A stretch of DNA of 64,000 bases from Candidatus Altimarinota bacterium (lineage in GTDB: Bacteria > Patescibacteriota > Gracilibacteria > BD1-5 > UBA2023). A program made the position numbers and the translations under genes. The stretch's first letter is position 1. Each line of letters starts with the position of its first letter. The stretch spans positions 62,001-126,000 of the forward strand of contig JAQTWP010000003.1 of assembly GCA_028689205.1 (NCBI GenBank), written 5' to 3'. The notes below the pieces were generated by a model. That model made no database searches and was not told the DNA's origin. It saw only the letters and a list, made by a program, of their open reading frames with translations. Positions 1 through 9,442 of the stretch are shown one piece after another.

Positions 1-1122
1 GAAAGTATTCTAGGTTCAACCTTAATAAGAGTTCTTAATTCGAAATGAAGTGAACTTGATAAATTCCACAAAGCAAATAGCGAAGCTCAAGAAACAGGAC
101 TAAAAATATTAAAAGCTTTTGCAACTCTTATCCCGCTAGTAACTTTTATTGCAAGTCTTGCAACTCTTGTAATTCTTACGCTATGAGGTTACTATGTCAT
201 TAATTCTTCAATGAGTTTGTGAGATTTCACTGCTTTTAATAGTTATGTTGCACTACTTATATTCCCTATTCTTATAATTGGAATAATGAGTAACTTAATT
301 GCACAAGCATCTGCTTCTTTTGAAAGAATTTCAGAAGTATTAAATATAGAAGATAGAAGTGAATTGTGATGAAATGAAGATATACTAGATTGAGATATAA
401 AAGTTGAAAATCTACAAATAATTTACTTAGAAAAACCAGCTCTAAAAGATATTTCATTCAAAGTTAAACCAAGAAGTAAAACAGCAATAATATGACCAAC
501 AGCTGCATGAAAAACTCAACTTCTATATGCACTTATTTGACTTATAAAAGCTCAAGGGTGAAGTATTAGCTATAATAATAAACTCATAGAAAGTTATAAT
601 CCGGAAACTCTCTATAAACAAATTGGTTTTGTATTCCAAGATAGTATAATATTTAACCTGACAGTTAGAGAAAATATTGCATTCAGTGAAACAATCCCCG
701 AAGAAAATCTAGAAAAAGCGCTTATTACTGCTGAAGTAAAAGAATTCATAGATAATCTTCCAGAGTGATTGGAGACAGTGGTTTCCGAAAGATGATCTAG
801 TTTATCTTGATGACAGAAACAAAGAATAATGCTCGCAAGAGCACTAGCTCTCAATCCAAAAATACTTTTGTTAGATGATTTTACAGCTAGAGTTGATTCA
901 AAAACTGAACGCAAAATATTAGATAATATCAGCAAAAATTATCCAGATATGACAATAATATCAGTTACACAAAAAATAAGTTCTATCGAAAAATATGATC
1001 AAATTATACTTATGATGGAATGAGAAATAATAGCAAAATGATTACATAATGAACTTCTAGAAACATGTCCAGAATATATTCAGATTTATAATTCACAAAA
1101 AAGTACAAATTCATATGAATAA
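1..1122 (+). CDS. ABC transporter permease/ATP-binding protein (5' end outside window)
   Basis: The open frame enters from the left edge and ends at TAA 1120-1122. About 100 residues of hydrophobic membrane domain come first, then a complete nucleotide-binding domain. Walker A is GPTAAGKT near fragment codon 164. The signature LSGGQ is near codon 268, with both of its glycines written as TGA. Walker B is ILLLDD near codon 287. The residue after the Walker B Asp is Asp rather than the usual catalytic Glu, so this may be the degenerate half of a heterodimer. The stop overlaps the start of the next ABC gene by 8 bases, so the two are translationally coupled. The exported substrate cannot be read from sequence; lipid or peptide export is typical of the family. 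Confidence 0.9.
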
Positions 1123-2887
1123 TAATAATTACAAATTAAATAATAAATTTCAAGAAGAAGAAAAAACAAAAACTCTTAACTCACTTAAGAAGCTTTTTCC
1201 ATTAATGAAGGACCAAAAAAGTAATTTAGTTTTTGCTGCAATTGCTGTATTAATTAATTCTTTACTAAATTTAGTAGCACCAGTAATTATTTGATATACG
1301 GTTGATAATTATATTCAGACAAAGGATTTTCATTGAGTACTTATATTCGCTGCAATACTTCTTACAATGTACTCGGTAGCTCTTTTTGCAAGTTATTTTC
1401 AGACACTTCTAATGTGAAAAACATGACAGAGAGTTTTATTTAATTTGCGTAATTCTATTTTTTCAAAACTTCAAAACTTACCAATTGCTTTTTTCAACCA
1501 GAACAAAATTTGAGATTTAATCTCTCGCATTAATAATGATACTGATAAACTTAATCAGTTTTTTTCTCAAGCTCTTGTCCAATTCATTGCTAATATAATT
1601 ATGATTATATGAACTTGAATATTCATTCTATATATCAACTTCGAGCTATGAGTCGCAGCCTTAATTCCATGAGTTCTTTTACTTATTTTCACTAGAATTC
1701 TATCTCCATGGATCAAAAAAACAAATGCAAGTAGTTTGAAGAATCTTTGATGATTAAGTGCTGAAATATCAGAAAATTTAGAAAATTTTAAAGTAATAGT
1801 CGCTTTCAATCGTAGAGATTACTTTAGAAATAAATTCAATATTGTTAATGAACAAAATTACAAAAGCTCACTAAAAGCTTGAATTGCAAATAATACTCTG
1901 ACACCTGCGTATGGATTATTTTCTAATATGGCACAATTAATCGTGGTTGTATTAGGAATATATCTAATTAATCAAAACAGCTTAACAATATGAGTTCTAA
2001 TAAGTTTTTTGATATATATTAATAGGTTCTATGAACCGTTAAGACAAATTGCTTCACTTTGGTCTAATTTTCAAGTTGCAATGGCAGCTTGGGATCGTAT
2101 TTATAAAATATTATCTCTTTCATCAGATTTGGAAGTAATTAAATCAAAAGAAAATAATAAAAGTACTTCAAATCTTTTAGAGTTCAAAAATGTTAGCTTC
2201 TCATATCCAGATGGAAAACAAGTATTAGAAAACGTAAATTTCAAATTAGAATCTGGTAAGACTTATGCTCTTGTGGGGCCAACATGATGATGAAAAACGA
2301 CAACAGCATCTCTAATTGCAAGATTATTCGACCCAACAAAATGAATGGTAATATTCAAATGAAAAGATATAAGAACTTACGAGACTTTTGAAATAACTCA
2401 AAAAATATGATTCATTCTTCAAGATCCATTCTTATTCACATGAAACTTATTCGAAAATATTATCTATTGAAACGAAGAGTTAAAGACTCTCACAATTAAT
2501 GAATTAAAGACTATGATAGAATCTGAATGATTATGAACACTTCTTGATAGATTCGATAAATGACTAGAAACAGTGGTTTCATCAAGTGGCTGAACTCTTA
2601 GTCTATGACAGAAACAACTTGTAGCATTTATAAGAGCAGTACTAAGAAAACCTGAATTATTAATTCTTGATGAAGCAACTGCAAATATTGATACAGTTAC
2701 AGAAATGCTTCTTCAAAACATTCTTGATAAACTTCCAAAAAGTACAACCAAAGTTATAATAGCCCATAGACTTAATACAATTGAAAATGCTGATGAAATA
2801 TTCTTTGTTAATTCTTGAAATATTGTAGATGCAGGTTCTATGGAACAAGCTGTAGATATGTTATTACATTGAAAAAGAAAAACATAA
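1115..2887 (+). CDS. ABC transporter permease/ATP-binding protein, second half of exporter pair
   Basis: This is a 590-aa MsbA/LmrA-type exporter half. Several hydrophobic helices lie between about residues 35 and 300, followed by a nucleotide-binding domain. Walker A is GPTGGGKT near residue 388 with three UGA-coded glycines, the signature is LSLGQ near 496, and Walker B is LLILDEA near 514 with the catalytic Glu intact. It overlaps the preceding ABC gene and ends in a strong hairpin terminator. The upstream partner has Asp at the catalytic Glu position and this one has Glu, so the pair is best read as a heterodimeric exporter with one main hydrolytic site. The substrate is unknown. Confidence 0.92.
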
Positions 2888-2920
2888 ATAAAAGCCTCAA
2901 TCTAAATTGAGGCTTTTATT
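2887..2920. terminator. Bidirectional hairpin terminator
   Basis: A perfect 15-bp inverted repeat (2887-2901 with 2906-2920) around a CTAA loop, with T-rich flanks. It lies between the end of the ABC operon and the convergent end of pheS, so it can serve both. Confidence 0.85.
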
Positions 2921-2923
2921 TAT

Positions 2924-3952
2924 TTAAAATTGTTTGAGAAAAGCTAGATTCGGCTGTTGGAAATAACGAATATCATTAATTCAATATTTGATCATTACAA
3001 GACGATTAAGTCAGAAACCAAATGCGAATCAACTATAAACTTCTGGATCAATTCATCATTCTCTAAGGACGTTCGGATGTATAAGACCTGCTCACATGAA
3101 TTCTATCCAGCTAGATCATTTGCATACTCTGCATTTTGATCAATCATCAATGCAGAATGGACAAGAGAAATCAATCTCAACTCCTGGCTCTACGAATGGG
3201 AAAAATCAAGGTCTAAGACGAATTTCTACTTCTTTTCCGAATAAATCTCCAAGCATTGTTTTAATTGTATATTTGAGATGTCAGATATTAATATCTTTAT
3301 CAACTACAACTCACTCAACTTGATAAAAAGTATTTTCATGAGTAGCATCGATATCTTCATTACGGAAAACTCTACCTGGAACTATAGCTCTAATAGGTAG
3401 TTCACTAGATTTATAAATAATATTCTGCATTGAAGAAGTCTGAGTTGCAAGTACGTTTCACTTCCCTTCTAACCAAAAAGTATCTTGCATATCGCGAGCT
3501 GGATGAGTCGCTGGTACATTAAGAGAATCGAAGTTAAGATATTCAGTACTTACTTCTGCTGATTCATAAATCTTAAATCACATTCTTTCAAAAGTATTGT
3601 AGATTTGATCCAAAGCTCTTGTAAGTGGATGTTTATGAACTGCATTATCTTCATTAGATGGACTTGTCACATCAAAAAATTCATTAGCAAGTTTTGCTTC
3701 AATTTCTGCTTTTTTAATTTCATTCAGTCTAAGTTCAAAAGCTTCTAGAATTGAAACTTTAATATCATTACTAAGTTTACCAATAGTTTGTTTATCTTCT
3801 ACAGACAAATCCTTGATTCATTTGAGAATTTCAGTAAGACTACCTGACTTACCCACAATTGCATTACGATAATCAATAATCTCCTGCTCAGTAGCAAGAG
3901 TTTTAATTTTAGCAAGTGTTTCTTCTTTTAGTTGTGTTAATTTTTGTTGCAT
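2924..3952 (-). CDS. pheS: Phenylalanine--tRNA ligase alpha subunit
   Basis: This 342-aa class II synthetase subunit has the normal family length. It shows an N-terminal coiled coil, then motif 2 around PGRVFRNEDIDATHENTFYQ and motif 3 around FGFGLTRLVMINYGI near the C terminus. It charges tRNA-Phe together with PheT. The usual neighbour pheT is not adjacent: the gene upstream is an acetyltransferase and the gene downstream is convergent. Start ATG 3952 lies after a short A/T-rich gap with no Shine-Dalgarno, as for most genes here. Confidence 0.93.
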
Positions 3953-3973
3953 AGATATTCCTAGTTAATTTTT

Positions 3974-4510
3974 TTATTGTAAATATTCATCTTTCATAAT
4001 CTCCATTAAAATAGAATCTCTATATGCTCAAGCAATAAATGCCTCCTGTTTAAGTATTCATACTTCCTTGAATCAGCATTTAAGATAAGAACTTACTCAT
4101 CTTTTATTAAAATCAAAAACTCAGAGTTTTAGTTTATTACAACCCACAATTTCAAAAGTATATTTTAAAAATAATTTCATTGCATCAGTTCAGTATCATT
4201 TTCCAAGTTCATTTTCTAGATAAATACAAATTCAAACTTCTGCATTTCTACTTAATTTGTTAAAATCATTAAATCATATTCATCAGATAATTTCTTTTGT
4301 ATCATTTTTCATAATTACAAAAAAATGTTTTTGTTCTAAAACTAAAGAATCATAAAATTTTTCTTCATTTTCAAAATAAAATCTATTTAATTCTCATAAA
4401 TTTTTTGAAATTTCAAAATTATTTATTCATAAATACATAATATTTACATCTTGCTTTTCAGGAATTACAAGAGATATTCTATCTCATTTTAAATATATAA
4501 TTCTTTCCAT
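3974..4510 (-). CDS. GNAT-family N-acetyltransferase (RimJ/RimL-like)
   Basis: A 178-aa protein of typical GNAT length. The acetyl-CoA loop appears as ENELGKGYGTDAMKLFLKY (residues about 100-120), and the C-terminal strand reads GVSSYLKCGFKEVG with UGA glycines. This pattern matches RimJ/RimL-like enzymes that acetylate protein N termini or small molecules, but the substrate cannot be deduced. It lies between dnaN and pheS on the same strand with 21-25 bp gaps, so the three may be co-transcribed. Confidence 0.8.
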
Positions 4511-4535
4511 AATTTTTTATAAATTTTATTTATAA

Positions 4536-5654
4536 TTATATCTTTAATGGCATTATAATATGTTTGTAGTCGAAGTCTGATTCTTTTGGGGTAATCCCTC
4601 TAAGCATTACTGGTGAAAGATTTGTTTCAAAATCCATACTAACGTAATCGTCTTTTATTACATTAAGCGCTTCTATAAGATAAACAGAATTAAGTCCAAT
4701 CATAGAGTTTTCTCATTCTATTGAAGCAGGTAGCTCAATTCTTCAAGCTCATATCTCAGTATCTCAAGTAGATAGCTCAATTCAATGGTCAATATCAAAG
4801 TTCATTCTTGTATTATAGTTGTTTTCTTTTGAAATCAGATTAATTCTCTTAAGTGACTGGATAAGATCAGTTCTTAGGACTACTCATTTAGTAGAATGAC
4901 CTTTAGGGAAAAATGAACGGTAATCTGGGAAATGACCATTAAGAAGTCTTGAATAAAGTCTGATATTATCAAAAACAAATAATATTTGGTTTTCACTTAC
5001 AACAAGTTCTACTGAACTTTTTTCTGGAAGAATACGACTAAGTTCTTGAGCAGTTTTTTGTGGAATAATTATAGATATCGGTTTTGCAATATTTGCGATG
5101 TTTTTGGTTTTGAATTCTGATAATCTGTATGAATCTGTAGAAGCAAATATTATTTCATCATCAGTAATATGAAGATATATTCAAGCAAGAGTTGGGCGAA
5201 TAGTACCTTCTGCTGTAGAGAAAATTGTTTTTTCAATTGCTTTTTTTAATAAATCAGAAGACATTCTGAATGAGTATTCTTGTTTAAGACTTGGAATTAG
5301 AGGGAATTTGGAAGCTTCGATTCATTTGATTTTTGTATCTGAAGAAGGAGTTTTGAAAGCAAGAGAAGAATTAGTAAGTAATTCTATGTCGATTTTTTCA
5401 TCATTTACAAGAGAAACAAAAGAAGAAATAAACTTAGAAGAAATTGTGAAACTTCATTCTCATTTAATATCAACTCATTCATCTACAAAATATTCAATTG
5501 CCATTTCTAGATTATTCGCTGTGAAAATAACTTTTTTGTATTGAACATTAATTAGAATATTCTCAAGTATTGGCGTCATACTGCCAGACATACTTGCATG
5601 TCCAACTATATCAATTCCGTTTTTTAGTGTTTTTGTATCGATTTCAAAATGCAT
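4536..5654 (-). CDS. dnaN: DNA polymerase III beta subunit (sliding clamp)
   Basis: This 372-aa protein has the usual clamp length and three similar domains. Recognisable stretches are PTLAGIYLHITDDEIIFAST near the end of domain 1 into domain 2, RLLNGHFPDYRSFFP in the middle, and the C-terminal VSMDFETNLSPVMLRG block. It forms the ring that tethers replicative polymerase to DNA. It starts at ATG 5654 with no Shine-Dalgarno. dnaA is not visible nearby, so the window does not prove proximity to the origin. Confidence 0.95.
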
Positions 5655-5807
5655 AATAAAAAAAGGTTAATTCCTTAATATATAAATACTTAAAATATTG
5701 CTTACAATTTACAAAAATAAAGATAAAAATCAAACAAAAAAATAATTATTTTGTATTTTTTGAAAAAATAATTATAGTTGAGTCAGTTAAAAATCTACTT
5801 TACCTTT

Positions 5808-5813
5808 TATAAT
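5808..5813 (+). promoter_or_regulatory. Putative -10 box for a near-leaderless Nudix transcript
   Basis: TATAAT ends seven bases before the ATG of the Nudix gene at 5821. Transcription initiated from it would begin at or next to the start codon, giving a leaderless or near-leaderless mRNA, in keeping with the absence of a Shine-Dalgarno. No convincing -35 box is seen. Confidence 0.4.
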
Positions 5814-5820
5814 AGCATAT

Positions 5821-6291
5821 ATGTCAAGAATATTTGAAAAAAGTTCTTGAGGTATTGTATATCGTGTAAATGTTTTTTGAAATTTCGAAATATTACTTCT
5901 TGAGAGAAAAAATCAAAAAGGTAAAAATATCTATGTAATACCCAAATGACACATAGAAAACGAAGAGAAAGCCAAAGAAACGGCTCTTCGTGAAATTAGT
6001 GAAGAAACATGATTAGCAATAGAATACCTCGAAGTAATTAAGTTTATAACCAAAATTAATTTTACATTTTTGGCTACATACCTACCTTGAAATCCTACAA
6101 TTAATAAAGATGTTTATTTGTTTTTGGTTAAATATATCTGAAAAGATGAACCAAAAATCGTAGAGGAAGATCCGGAAGAAAAATGAGAAAAATTCACTTG
6201 ATTCAAATGGTTCAAAATTGAAGAACTCAGATGAATAGACCTGAAACCCGATGTTTACTCATACATCAAGAAGAATATACAATTTATGTAA
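5821..6291 (+). CDS. Nudix (NUDIX) hydrolase
   Basis: A 156-aa protein with a full Nudix box at about residues 42-64: G, five residues, E, seven residues, then REISEETGL. It would hydrolyse a nucleoside diphosphate linked to another group; the compact size and PKGHIE entry to the box resemble diadenosine-polyphosphate or nucleotide-sanitising members. The first Nudix glycine and the EETG glycine are TGA codons. It stands alone after the divergent dnaN gene. Confidence 0.9.
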
Positions 6292-6295
6292 GATT

Positions 6296-6325
6296 AGCTG
6301 ATAGCTTATAGTTATTAGTTCCTAG
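6296..6325. repeat. Left inverted copy of TATAAGC-type short repeat
   Basis: A run built on agctgatagcttatagttatta. It is close to the reverse complement of the tandem TATAAGC array found on the other side of the S23 gene (6712-6745), so the small gene sits between inverted copies. Confidence 0.5.
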
Positions 6326-6347
6326 ATAATTTTAATAAAATTATAAA

Positions 6348-6704
6348 ATGTGAAGAGTTGAAAATCTGAATATTTGGAAAAAATCTATTGAATTAAGTAA
6401 ACAAATATATAAGTTAACTTTGGAATCACCTTGATTTAGAAAAGATTTATGATTAAAAGATCAAATCCAGAGATCATCAGTAAGTATTGCAAGTAATATT
6501 GCAGAATGAAATGATAGAGAAACTAATGCAGAATTTCTAAGATTTCTATTTATTGCTCGTTGAAGCATAAGTGAACTTAAAACTCAACTTATTATAGCTT
6601 CTGAAATATGATATATAGACAAAAATGATTTTGAAAATATACTTGAAAATTCAGAAGAATTACACAAAATGATAAACGGTTTTATAAAAACATTAAAAAA
6701 ATAA
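6348..6704 (+). CDS. Four-helix bundle protein of the S23 / 23S rRNA-intervening-sequence family
   Basis: A 118-aa all-helical protein. Family hallmarks are visible: NLNIWKKSIELSKQIY at the start, GLKDQIQRSSVSIASNIAEG in the middle, then EFLRFLFIARGSISELKTQL. Members occur free-standing in many genomes and as rRNA intervening sequences or accessory proteins of diversity-generating retroelements; no retroelement is seen here. The start ATG is followed at once by TGA (Met-Gly). Short TATAAGC-type repeats lie on both sides in opposite orientation. Confidence 0.88.
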
Positions 6705-6711
6705 TTACTTT

Positions 6712-6745
6712 CGGCTATAAGCTATAAGCTATAAGCTATTAACTA
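6712..6745. repeat. Right TATAAGC tandem repeat
   Basis: About four tandem copies of an eight-base unit related to CTATAAGC between the S23-family gene and the next gene. It is roughly inverted relative to the repeat at 6296-6325. Confidence 0.6.
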
Positions 6746-6752
6746 ATATAAT

Positions 6753-7208
6753 ATGGACATTACAAAAAAATGAAACGCTATAATTGTTTCTTGAGATAAA
6801 AAAGATATCTCTTTTGAAGACTGAATCGTTAATCTTGATTGACTAGTTCTAGATTTCCCTGGTGAATATGAAAAATCTTGAATAATGGCACATGCAATAG
6901 AAAAATGAGAAAAATTAATATTCCAAATCAGATTCCTAGATAAAATTATTGGTTATATCAACTATGAAGATCTTGTAGTTGATGAAGAAGTTGTAGATTT
7001 TTTCTGAGATATTGATATTCTAATAATCAAATGAAGTAAAGAATCTATTAAAACTTTTGAAAATCTTGAAGCAAAATTCGTAGTTCCATACTGAGAACAT
7101 AAAGAAATATTCTTCTCAACTCTAGGACAACATACAGAAGTTGTTTCAAGTCTTAGAATAAAAGAACAAGCAGGAGAAAACGAAGTAACTTTCGTTAATC
7201 TTGATTAA
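6753..7208 (+). CDS. Degenerate metallo-beta-lactamase-fold-like protein
   Basis: A 151-aa protein with the DFPGEYEKSGIMAH segment typical of small COG2220-like beta-lactamase-fold proteins, followed by FFGDIDILIIKG and KFVVPYGEH, which match the later beta strands. No HxHxDH metal site is present, so it is probably not a hydrolase; similar ligand-less proteins are common in CPR genomes (family knowledge). It ends at a strong terminator shared with the convergent penicillin-binding protein gene. Confidence 0.55.
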
Positions 7209-7227
7209 TTAATTCAAATAATATAAT

Positions 7228-7261
7228 AAAAAACTTCATCGAGTAACTGATGAAGTTTTTT
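7228..7261. terminator. Bidirectional hairpin terminator
   Basis: A 13-bp inverted repeat (7228-7240 with 7249-7261) flanked by A and T runs, between the convergent ends of the 151-aa gene and the penicillin-binding protein gene. Confidence 0.85.
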
Positions 7262-7265
7262 AATT

Positions 7266-9377
7266 TTACTCCTCAATAACTTCAAACCCAACATCCTTTT
7301 TTTCTTTTATCTGTCAATCTTTCATAAGAATTAATTCAAGTTTGTGTTTTCATTTAATAATACTTAATAAATCTCAGTTCACTTTCTGATTATCCTGAAG
7401 CCAATAATAGGAATCATATTTGATATTTGTGGAGAATTCTAAAGATATTTTTTGGTTTGATTTTAAGATATAATTATCAATCTTAAAAACCGAAGAGTCG
7501 AGTGGCGAGGTTATTTCTAGATAACTAGACAACACTGGTGTTGAATTCAAAACCGGTGTTTTGTAATTCGTAGGTTTTTCTAGATATCTCACAATTCTAC
7601 CAAAAATCTCTCAAGCTCAAGTTGCTCCACTTACTCATTTCATATTCGATGCATCTTTATTACCAGTCCAAACTCCTATTATATAATTGTCAGTATATCA
7701 AACAGTCCAATTATCCCTAAAACTTCGAGAAGTTCAGGTTTTAAAAAATACATTAATATCAGTAAAATCAAGTGAAGAATTAATTGGATATCAACCAATT
7801 TTTAGGAATCTATTAGAGAGAATATAATTAATTTTTTCGATATATTTATCTTCTATGATATTTCTGCATTGTAAGTTCATTGAATTGATATAATTAATAT
7901 CACATAAACTACCTTTATTAGCAAAAATTGTGTAAGCCCTTACAAGTTCATAAAGAGTCACTTCTCAATCTCCAAGCGTGAGAGCTAGTCAATAATGGTC
8001 AGCACTTTTATCAAGAGACTTAATTCAAAGCATATGTAAAAAATTGAGTAAAGTATCAACTCATAAGGCTTCGAGAGTTTTGATTGCAGGAACATTAATA
8101 CTCTGTGCAAGAGCTTCTCAAGCAGAAACTTCTCATTCAAATATTGTAGAATAATTCTTAGGTTCATACGAATAATTATCTTTTGTTTTATATAAAACAG
8201 GTAAATCAAGAATTGTATCTGTCGGTTCTAATCATAGATTTTTGGCAGCTAATAGATATGTAAAAGGCTTGATAGTTGAGCCTGGCTGTCTTAGAGAAAG
8301 AGTTGAATTAACCTGACCTTCAACTCAGTAAAAGTTTTTTCATCAAATCATTACGCTAAGGTTATTAGTTTTTTTATCAAGGATGATAACTCAATAATCT
8401 TTTACGTTTTTCCAAGCCAAATCAAGGATTGAATTGGTCGCTATTTCTTCGATTTTGTTTGTCAGATTATAATCGATTGTTGTTGATATTTTATTTCAAA
8501 CTAAGGAAGATTTCTCTCTATCGTTCGAAATGACATTGCTCTTATGTCATCCTCGGGCTTGATCCGGGGATCTATCAACTATTTTCTCACTATTCAAAAA
8601 ATCAACTATATATGGAAGTTTTTGATTATGATTATTATTTAAAACTAGTTTTTCTTCGATAATATCTTCGTATTCTTTTTGATTTATAATTGAATTACTC
8701 AAAAGTGTTTTCGCTAGAATCCCAAATCTAGTATCAAAATTAGTTTTAAATTTATATGGATCATATTTTGAAGAATTTTTCTGGATTATAATTAGTGCAA
8801 GAATTTCTGATTTTGTAAGATTATTAATATCTTTATCAAAATAAAAAAATGAGGCTGACTTTAAACCGTAATTAAGATATCAAAAATACAATTGATTTGA
8901 ATAAAGAGTAAGGATTTCATTTTTTGAATATCTAAGATTAAGATTGATAGCATATAAAAATTCTAGAAGTTTTTTTGAAAAGTTCCTACCTTCATTTAAC
9001 CAAAGATTATTCCTGATAAATTGTGTACTAATTGTCGAACCTCACTCAATAACCTTTCAAGCTTTTATATTATTAACCGTACTTCTAATAATTCAAGAAG
9101 GACTGATTCAAATATTATAATAAAAAGATTTATCTTCTAGACTTATTATACTTTGAATATAAAAATCTGGGATTTCTGTAAATAAAAGTTCTCTATGACG
9201 GTATTTATCTTGTGCTGGAATTTCTCCTATTTCAATTCAACTTTTATCATAGATAATCGTAGATAATGGAACTTGCTTAATTCTGAAATTGCAAAAAACT
9301 GGAATCGTAATAATAACAATAATTACAAGAAAAAGAATTGCATAAAATTTATTTCTTAAAATATTTTTTATTTTCAT
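7266..9377 (-). CDS. pbpC: Class A penicillin-binding protein (PbpC/PBP1C-like transglycosylase-transpeptidase)
   Basis: A 703-aa bifunctional cell wall synthase with an N-terminal membrane anchor (about residues 10-27). The glycosyltransferase domain shows SLEDKSFYYNIG and EGGSTISTQFIR. The transpeptidase motifs are STIK (catalytic Ser near residue 362), SIN, and KTGTS near 547. A C-terminal extension fits the PbpC-type domain. Between the two catalytic domains, residues about 266-292 are encoded by a GC-richer palindromic repeat inserted in frame (see 8501-8580). The start ATG has no Shine-Dalgarno. The gene ends against a bidirectional terminator. Confidence 0.9.
8501..8580. repeat. Dispersed palindromic repeat inserted in frame inside pbpC
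   Basis: The segment holds two repeat units. One is an imperfect palindrome built on atcctcgggcttgatccggg. The other matches the intergenic unit near 39096 (GTCATTTCGA, variable loop, GAGAAATCTTCCTTAG) when read on the minus strand. It is much more GC-rich than its surroundings and adds about 27 residues between the transglycosylase and transpeptidase domains without breaking the frame. Confidence 0.75.
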
Positions 9378-9442
9378 TTTTTTTGAGGAATATAATTAAT
9401 TGTCCTGAGTTTTTAAAGAAAAATATTAGAAGGAAAGATTTC

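Noticed and set aside
6712-6745. Possible CRISPR array
   Set aside because: The tandem eight-base units have no spacers, and no cas genes are present.
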